Shown here piece by piece: positions 56,549 through 64,000 of a stretch of 64,000 nucleotides of DNA. The translations under genes and the position numbers were made by a program. The notes beneath the pieces are model-generated. The model had not been told where the DNA came from and made no database searches. It saw only the letters and a list, made by a program, of their open reading frames with translations. Origin of the DNA: Phlebopus portentosus (taxonomy: Eukaryota; Basidiomycota; Agaricomycetes; Boletales; Boletinellaceae); the NCBI GenBank assembly GCA_037892935.1, contig JAYXKI010000002.1, positions 744,001-808,000 of the forward strand, written 5' to 3'. Positions within the stretch are counted from its first letter, which is position 1, and each line of letters opens with the position of its first letter.

Positions 56549-57578
56549 CAAGACGCGTCTAAACTCTGAATCGATTTTCAGACTCCGACAATGATACCGA
56601 TTTGAATAGATGATCTTCTATAAATCACACATAATTTGCGTTTGATATATGAGAAGTACATCACAAAATTTGATTTGCCCATATCTAAATGCTGTGACGA
56701 ATGCTGCGTAGCACAGGTTGACAAGATATACTATACATATCCTATAATCCTGATGAAACCTCCGTATGGCTTCAACAAGAATCGCGCCCTTCTCTGAGGT
56801 ATATAAATCACTTTGAGCCTCTGACGTTCCGATATCAAGTGAAATGAAGAGCCGCGTACCTTATGGATCGGTTAGATCCGTGCACAACATCAAGTGCGGC
56901 ACACCTACGGCGATTTATTGTAGCGTAGCGAACAACCTGCATTGAAGACACCTGTTGCACAGAATGCTCCAGCAGAGTCCGAAGTCGACGAGCCTCCACA
57001 GAGGCTGCTATCGGTGTATGCGACCGATATCTTCGACATACCAATCAGAAATGAGATACCGGAGCTTGATCAAGTAATATTAATGAGTCATGTCGCGCTA
57101 GACGTGTTTCATATGAGGTTCATGGATTGCTTCTCCCGGAGCGAGGGTTTCAATCATGACCCGTATATTTTGATGTCTCGTCTGTCGATTTCCTGGGACG
57201 TAAGAGACCAGCTGCGAGGTGAAGGTGAGGTGAGCAAGCGTGCTGTAGTTTAACTATGAAACTTGAAGACGAGAATAGCCGTCAGGAAATTCCGGGGAAG
57301 AAGAGTCTCGAGGTGGCACACATGAGACCGGGGACGGTTATAATCTTCGCGTGTCAACGAAACCTGTTCGCCATCGAGGAGACACGGTTGGTGGCTTCTT
57401 GTTATATTGCGTTTTCAGCCTCTGATTACATCGGCTTGAAAACCTCCACCTAGATGGCTGCATCGTTACAGTCATGGGTCACGGAGAACATTCAACTTCG
57501 TACAATAAATTTTATTTCCCATTGCTCACTATCGATGGCATGCTGCGGTAATAACATTGATAAGTACGATATTAACGG
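56549..57578. other. Unassigned stretch with orphan open frames
   Basis: One kilobase between TMA20 and the 3' end of the regulator gene. A plus-strand frame at 56942-57253 (ESEVDEPPQRLLSVYATDIF, FDIPIRNEIPELDQVILMSH) and another at 57256-57453 (VAHMRPGTVIIFACQRN) have protein-like composition. They are in different frames, and no exon chain with clear start could be built. It could be an unrecognised small gene, a decayed gene or chance. Confidence 0.3.
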
Positions 57579-60182
57579 TTAAACTATGTCAAAGTTAGAT
57601 GAGAGCTGTGGTATATCCTGCCACGAGTGGTGGCTATGGACAGGAGGTGGATTATCGACACCAACGACACCCTTGCTCGCTGCTGAAGGTGTATGCCAAT
57701 GTTCCTCAGCCTGCGACACATGCTCTTCCAGTTCCTTTGATCCATCGATATATCTGGCCGAGCTACCGCTGTAAGGAAGAGGCGTATCTATCGGTAGGAA
57801 TTCGTATCAATTCAAGGCTTGGGTGGCTTGTCTGGCCTGGACGCACATTGCAAGAGAGGGCTTCTCAAAGGAAACTTCGTATCTCGAGGTATAGTCTGAG
57901 TCCCGCATAGTGGTACGATTTCATTAGAGATCTCAACTTGAGCCATACTGGCCCAATACCTAAGTGAGAGTATTAAGGAAGAAGCCAAGATTCGCAGAAG
58001 GCGATAGGATACCTTGATAAATTCCGCAGCAACTCTGCGCTTCGAGCTAGGTAGAAGCTATTGGTAAATTGAAAATCATCGACGGTCAGACCCGTTCCGC
58101 CAATCGCGCCTTTCATATCGCTCTGTGCGAGTAAAAACGCCCCTCTTGCGATCGACAGAGGCAGAAAGGCGGACGAAACACCAGTGGCGAACGGAAGGTT
58201 CTCATTTTGCATGAGAGAGAGAATGTCTATTATAGCAATCGCTGACTATTGATTCTCATGAGTAAGCTGAATGATGACTGAACAGCAACTTACCGACCAG
58301 GCAATATCAAGTCGCGGCATTTCTGAGATTGTTTTGGGAGGCTGAGATGACCAAAACATCGACGGACAATGCGAGACGATGAGAAAGCAATGTATTAAGG
58401 CATGTACGAGATAGAAAGGAAAGGAATCTCGAAACGGCACTGAAAAAGATAGATTTTCCTTGTTGAACGCTAGGGACAGTGGTATTCTCTCTTTTATGGT
58501 CTCCGCAGCGTACTGTATTTGTCTAAGAGGACCGGTAAGTCATCTTGGAATAGATAACCAGGACTATTCTTACCGTATGCCTATATCTCGGAGTGTTGAA
58601 GGAGAGCTAGGCCTCCCGTAATTTGAACATACGTTCAAAGAGACCATTAGGCTTAGAACACCTTTGAATGCTTGATACATTGTTGTACGCGATAGTGTAC
58701 CACATGTTTTAACCTGAGGGTACGGCATGTTGGTCGAGCACTCGTCCAGTCGCAGAAGACAGCATTTGCCATTGACTAGTCGTGACAACATGAATGTTAA
58801 CCACGGTAACGTGGGTTCTAAGCGCTCACCAGAACATGCAATTATGTCCAGCCAGACAACTGACCAGAAAGTCAGGCGGCATACATCTCTAATTCCCTCG
58901 CTAGGTTCTTGCAGTATGTGATCTTCGGAATACAGATGAAGTTCAGCTGCCAGAGAGGACGCCATCTGGCAATTGCTTATGAACTCAATGAAAGTGCAAC
59001 CAATAGAAAACTGCTCACCTGGCTGTACATCAGGCAGCCTGTTGTTTTTGAAGACTCGTTATCACTACTTTGTTATGGCTAAGACTTTATCCAGACCTAC
59101 TTTTACTCCGACCTGAACCATTTTCTGTCCAAGCAATCAGGATCATTGCATGTAATTGCTCCAGCTTGCTTGAACCTCCTTCAAACAATAATGACTCGAT
59201 TAAATGTCAGAAGGAATAAAGAATTGACTGAAGGGACGGGATTTACTTTGACCACGTTAAGGTATGGTTCGCCAGAAAGGTAACGTTGGCCTGGCTCATG
59301 ACGAATTTCATCGGAAAACCTGTGGAATTATTGCCTTCATGAGTAAGACAGAGCATACATTTCATGGAAATGAACCTTGCAGAGTATGCCGCCAAGCAAT
59401 TTGCGATTAAGGGAGAGAGGTTGCCTTCTCGAGCGCAGCGCGTTGTTTCAACGGGGTCAAAAAACGGGAAGACACATCCGGCATACAGAAAGAATAAATC
59501 GATGAGGCTCGGTAGGAGATTCGGGTGAGGATAGGCCTCTCGACACGGATCAAAAAGCATAGTGTCATCATGCAGGTCATTGCTGGTGGAACTTTGTCCT
59601 TCACTACTAGATTGTCCTTCACTGGGCAATTCTAAGAGCCTGTTAGGTGTATTTCTATGACTCGATTTCTTGCGGGATGTTGAAGGCGACGGTGAGGATA
59701 AGCTTGAGGTGGAAGGCCCTTCGTGGACCTCTGAAGGAAGAATAGATTCGCAAGACTGGCCGGACAAGGAAGCTTGAGGGTTGATCTTGTGACTATGGCG
59801 CGTTGGAGCAACTGTGAAGGTTGCAATACCGCGCTGGCTCCGAATGCGATTGCGCTCTTCAAAGACGCATACGCTAGGAGTTCGAAGCCGTTAAGAGGAA
59901 TCTAGAACTGAAATTATTCAAGCCTACCTGCCGGATGCTTCGCATGACTCGCACTTATCGTCGCCGCGTCCAGTAAGTCGACATTTTACCTTCCTGATTC
60001 GACTACGGACCAAAGTAAGTGAGCGGTTCATTGAATTGGCAGATGATTAGCGCATGCATACACAAGGAATGACGTATCGGAGCTACACACCAAGCGTCGC
60101 AGGAGGTGATGAGCCTTGTGCGCTTCCTGACTGTCCGAACAGGCTTTTGTGGTTTCTCAAATACAAACTGAATATCGCTCAT
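57579..60182 (-). CDS. Zn2Cys6 transcription factor with fungal-specific TF domain
   Basis: Nuclear DNA-binding regulator. The start at 60182 gives MSDIQFVFEKPQKPVRTVRK. The binuclear zinc cluster is assembled from three exons: CDACRIRKVKC, then RGDDKCESCEASGSVC, with the CX2CX6C...CX2CX6C spacing complete. A Ser-rich linker and the middle-homology domain follow: SLIDLFFLYAGCVFPFFDP, LHAMILIAWTENGSG, CLMYSQ (a 20-nt exon, 59038-59019), MASSLAAELHLYSEDHI, VCRLTFWSVVWLDIIAC, and later FYLVHALIHCFLIVSHCPSM. Near the C-terminus FYLARSAELLRNLSR and an acidic/His-rich tail ending SSNFDIV at 57579 are seen. Junctions in the last ~250 coding bases are not fully resolved; a shorter end at 57812 is possible. 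Regulon unknown. Confidence 0.82.
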
Positions 60183-60565
60183 AAGCGAAGGAGATGATAT
60201 AACAAATTATAACACCACGGGACAAGAGGAAGACATGAAAGGATGAAAAGGAAGAGCGTGGTTGTAAAGGTTCAAGTGGTTGAGCGATAGGTGACCATGC
60301 TACGTTGTCCACGCAAGAGAGATACAGAAGGCGTCACGTAGCGTCGCAACGAGCGAAGTCGCCAAGGTAGGACTTTGAGACTTTGACAACGGTTGTTAGA
60401 CGAGGTGGTAGTTGTGGTGAGAAGAGTATGTAATACCGTACCTACCGGTGGTGGACAAGCCTGGGTAAATCACGCGCGCGTGCTTCAAACAAACGCGACA
60501 TCTTAATGAGAGACGCGACGTCCGATTTACTTGCTCACTTACCATCATATTCACACATCATTCCA
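60183..60565. promoter_or_regulatory. Divergent promoter, Zn2Cys6 regulator / MCMBP
   Basis: 383 bp between the two chosen start codons. An in-frame ATG for MCMBP also exists at 60506. No clear known motif seen. Confidence 0.4.
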
Positions 60566-62674
60566 ATGGTCTCCGGCTCTCTCATTGATGCTCTCGTATC
60601 GCCATCGCAAACACTCAAAGACCTATTTGCTAGAGCAGTCGCGGACAGAAAGATTCATGATTTCCCCATTATCGTCAGGGATCACTTCGCATCCCTGTTT
60701 TCCGGCGACGCGCTAGATCAGGCATGTTGTCTTTCTGCAAGTCAGTCTCTGAGCTTACCATAAGACATTGGCTTGTAGGTGCCTATACTGGACGTGCTCC
60801 ACCCACCAAACTCTTATGCACCAATGTCCCTGGTCAGATTCACTGCCATGGTACAAGACACTTCTTGTTCTCCGGAAGTGCATCTATCCTGTCTTAAAGA
60901 TGTAATATGTGGAGGCTGGGGATTGGACTCTCTAGTAGAGCTACCAGAAAACTTGAATCTTCGTTCTGATTCAGACACACTCAAGGAGCGAGATGTCATC
61001 TGGGCTGTCACTATTCCTGGACAAGGTCACTGGTGCGAACAGTCTCGTGCCGGAAATGCCGTAGGCACTATAGCCTCCAGCTCAGCGAGCTCTGTCGCCA
61101 GCACAAGTGTGTTCTTGCCTCCCTCTTGGATAAGAAGTCGCCAACTCAACATGTTGTACATCGAGGCACGCAGAACTATAAGTCACACAAGTATCCTATT
61201 CCCGATTCAGCACATATCGCAGTGCTGCTGAAGGTTGGTTTTAGTCGTTAGATTATTGTCAGTTATTAAGATTTACTGATCCAAATACTTAGGTCTACGA
61301 CAATTCTGCAGAATCATTGAAACCCGCGAGCTCGCATGAATTCGTTGGTGTACTGACATCAGAATGGTGAGTCACTAAGCTCTCGTTAAACATGCAAGCT
61401 GATGCAAATGCATGACTAGTCCTCATTCGGAATTCGGAACTGATGAATCGGTGCCTACGTTGCATGTCGTTTTCCATCGCGCACTGCCCAAGACGATGGT
61501 TCCAGTTCGAACAAATGTAACTGAAGGACAGATAGCTTCCATAGTGCGCGATGACCTGATTAGTTGGGCAGCGTCCGAGGCTCTAGGAGGCGACCGCGAT
61601 GCAGCTGAATGGATTCTTCTGAGCTGCCTATCTTCTGTGTGAGTTTAGATTCAGGCATGACGTACATTGACTATAAGATGTTTCTAGCGAATCCCGCAAT
61701 CCTCCGCTATTCCCGATGTCTATAACACTCTCAGGGTTTCCCAGACCGTCGGACGAGAATATTCCATCAATTTCCTTTGCTCTGTCAGAAATGCTTCCGT
61801 TGCACTTCCTGTTACCGCTCACTTTGGAGCTCCTGAACGAACGAAGCTTTCTTCCGGAAAGCAAAGACGAAGACCTGCATGCTGGTATCTTGCAAGTTCC
61901 AATTGACACAACCATCACAATCACAGAAAGTGGCATGACTGAAGGGTGTTTGGAAGAGAAGGGTGAGTAAGAATGAGATGTCTTATGTCTTCTATTTACA
62001 TGACCCGTCTAGGACTCGAAAATATCAGAGCAATTCACGAAGTGGTTAAAGCACAAACTCTGCAGTACAAGTTCCCTTTCAGCCAGTACTCTTTTCCGAC
62101 GGACATCAAGTTCATTACTATCACAGATGGCAAGAAAAGCCTCTTTCTTGATGTACGTGCAAACCGATAGATCGTTGTCTTCTTTTTCACTTGATATAAA
62201 TCGACCCTTACCAGTCCGGAGTCATTGTTCCGCTTCAATTCGAGGGCGCTTCAGACTTGTATAAAGGAAAAGACACAATGAAGTGGCCTTCGCCTCAAAG
62301 ACTTTCTGCCTTCCGAGAACTCATTGTCCGTGCTAAGACGACAAAAGCCACCATGGAGGAAGGGTTGTCAGAGGTAAAATACGTCTCATCTGACTGACAG
62401 GTTGAGTTACTAAGGCAGTTTTCTTAGCATATTCAGAACGAATTCGTGCGAGAACGTCAAGAGAAAGCGCCAATTACGCCGGATGACCTCGCTCGACGGA
62501 TGACACTGGCAAGGTGAGCATGTGTCATACATCAATTTTTCCTATTCCACCCTGACATTCTTTTCTTTCGACGCAAGGCTCATCACTATGTCTCGGCTCG
62601 AAAGCTTTATCACTCTCGATTCATGGAAGGCAGCTAAAGCACTCGATGAGCGCAGGTTGTCGCGAGTATCGTAA
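60566..62674 (+). CDS. MCM complex-binding protein (MCMBP)
   Basis: Binds MCM2-7 subunits in the nucleus and helps assemble or unload the replicative helicase. The ATG at 60566 gives MVSGSLIDALVSPSQTLKDL, matching the usual N-terminus; an upstream in-frame ATG at 60506 would add 20 residues. Typical segments: PILDVLHPPNSYAPMSLVRF, TAMVQDTSCSPEVHLSCLKD, ERDVIWAVTIPGQGHW, the C-terminal part with DAAEWILLSCLSSV and LFPMSITLSGFP, and a final region PITPDDLARRMTLARLITMS then LDSWKAAKALDERR. About seven introns. It is divergent from the regulator and ends 71 bp before the convergent mutase gene. Confidence 0.88.
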
Positions 62675-62745
62675 TTTTGTAATCTATTGCATTGTATTCA
62701 ATTTTTCTATTGCTCCGTTCAGACAGAGACCTATATGCATTTCTA

Positions 62746-64000
62746 TCATGACATTTTAAGCCCATTCTTATCGGCTTCCATCCAAGAATCGCGCAACTCA
62801 GCAATGACCTTTCCAAGCACGTCTTTTACACTCGATACATCGCTTCCACTCCCTTCGAGGTAGAACTTGATCTTAGGCTCGGTTCCAGATGTCCTACATC
62901 AAGTACTTTCTTAGTCGCATTCCCCTACGTATGAAAAAGGACGGCTTACCTTATGGTCAGTGCAATTTTTGTATCATCCGATTGACACTGTGCTCGGAAT
63001 TGAATCATATGCCCGGATGTTAGAGGAAGATGGGGCTTGTACGACGGTGGATTTCCGCTATCGTAGCCAACAGTAAGGTCTCTGACATTGGTCACGTTCA
63101 ACCAAGCAATGACGGAAGGGTAATTTGCTTCTCCATCAGGTTTTTCCTGAGAGATTACAGTTCATCAAGCACATACAGGGACGACAGAGAAGCACATCTT
63201 ACCCCGTCATATGTACGTAGTCTCGCGAATATTCGATCGATCGTCGGTGGATCATTACATATGAAGTAGCTATTAGCCGTCTATACTTTAAGCGTCAGCT
63301 GCGATCGAAACAATAGATTTAAGCACTAAACCTCAAAGTGACCATACCTACAGATGCGAAAATCAGAGACACCCCGACAGGCGTCTAAGTAATAGACTCA
63401 CTTCTCATACAGTCCTTTTAGATAACAAGATACGCATGAGCCTTCAGAAGCAAGTTTAACTGCCAATTCAGCGAAGAATGCCTGCCCAGTAAAGACTACC
63501 CACTGAGCATTGGATGGCTTCTATTAGATCAGACTTACTGTCGCTGAAACGCCGTCTTTATCGCGGATGTCGGTTCCAATCATGAACCCGATTGCCTCTT
63601 CATAGCCAAACGGAACGTGATATCCTTGATTTTCGAGATCTTTCGCCTTATTACCGATGTACTTGAAGCCTAGGCCGGGAGAATTACAATTTAAAATAGC
63701 TACAAGAGTGATGATAAAAGACCTGTCAGTGTTTCCGCAAATGTGAAACCCTCCTTCCTAGCCATGGCTTCGACCATCTTGGAGCTCACAGTCGACGCTA
63801 TCATGGCCAGTTTGTCTTTGTCGAGTAGCGTGCTCATCAGACTGAAATAAGACCAGGATAGACGTAGGCATACTCAAAGGCTGTCCCGTAGTGCGATAGA
63901 TCTCTAGACATCTTGCGGCGAAAATCGCTCCGATCTGATCCCCCGTAAATGTAATCCACTTCCCGTCAGCGCTGGCAGACAACATCAGTAGCCAGTAAGA
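62746..64000 (-). CDS. Phosphoglucomutase/phosphopentomutase (PGM2 type), 3' part
   Basis: C-terminal half of an alpha-D-phosphohexomutase of the PGM2/Pgm3 (phosphopentomutase) type, interconverting pentose or hexose 1- and 5/6-phosphates. The window edge cuts an intron or exon just upstream of DGKWITFTGDQIGAIFAARC, so the phosphoserine and metal loops are outside. Visible: NKLAMIASTVSSKMVEAMAR (first residue formed across a 55-nt intron), KEGFTFAETLTGFKYIGNKA, the sugar-binding loop VPFGYEEAIGFMIGTDIRDK and the C-terminal phosphate-binding loop TSGTEPKIKFYLEGSGSDV. Stop at 62746-62748. At least six introns. The 'GYEEAIG' and 'SGTEPK' motifs favour the PGM2 subgroup. Confidence 0.9.

Noticed and set aside
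57586..57774. Cys-rich plus-strand frame
   Set aside because: It is antisense to a minus-strand stretch reading as the C-terminal tail of the Zn2Cys6 regulator.
1..64000. tRNA, rRNA, CRISPR or bacterial-type operon signals
   Set aside because: I scanned by eye for tRNA T-arm motifs and regularly spaced repeats and found none convincing; the gene content is fungal nuclear.

Overview
The window is nuclear DNA of a filamentous basidiomycete, most likely an Agaricomycete. Genes are densely packed on both strands, almost all are split by many short GT-AG introns (about 50-70 nt), intergenic gaps are mostly 70-500 bp, and every recognisable protein is a eukaryotic housekeeping protein of fungal type (Mog1, Cms1, Mrp10, Mrpl31, fused Egt1, Zn2Cys6 regulator). 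No rRNA, tRNA, CRISPR or bacterial-type operon was seen. Gene calls rest on reading the translations, matching family motifs from memory and joining exons by hand; no database search was run.

Left part (1-37.1 kb). Two sulfide:quinone oxidoreductase genes lie in tandem (the first cut by the window edge). They are followed by a beta-adaptin, an RNase MRP Rmp1/NEPRO-type protein, a low-complexity orphan, a tail-anchored Ubc6-type E2, mitoribosomal Mrp10 and Mrpl31 flanking SF3A1, Cms1, a membrane-anchored ERI1-like exonuclease, a TmpA-like membrane oxidoreductase, NDC80 divergent from MOG1, an MIT-domain Atg38-like protein, a disordered basidiomycete protein and the fused ergothioneine enzyme Egt1.

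Middle (37.1-42.6 kb). About 5.5 kb holds no intact gene. It contains diverged tandem repeats (a clear 562-bp period), a 62-bp direct repeat pair enclosing a broken coiled-coil gene fragment, and a 625-bp element with 33-bp perfect terminal inverted repeats that ends 76 bp before the next start codon.

Right part (42.6-64 kb). SRR1-like protein, a possible small secreted peptide, an acidic orphan, a ~245-bp palindromic MITE, CDC27/APC3, CCT1 (TCP-1 alpha), an OTUD6-like deubiquitinase, an AKR7-type reductase, MCT-1/Tma20, an unassigned 1-kb stretch, a Zn2Cys6 transcription factor, MCM-binding protein and the 3' part of a phosphoglucomutase/phosphopentomutase.

The genes do not form an evident pathway cluster. 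Sulfur chemistry (two SQRs, Egt1) and mitosis/replication (NDC80, CDC27, MCMBP, MOG1) recur but are dispersed. The most unusual features are very small coding exons (8, 12, 20 and 22 nt, one of them carrying the E2 catalytic cysteine), a GC-AG intron, an apparent one-base frame break in EGT1, and the repeat-built gene desert.
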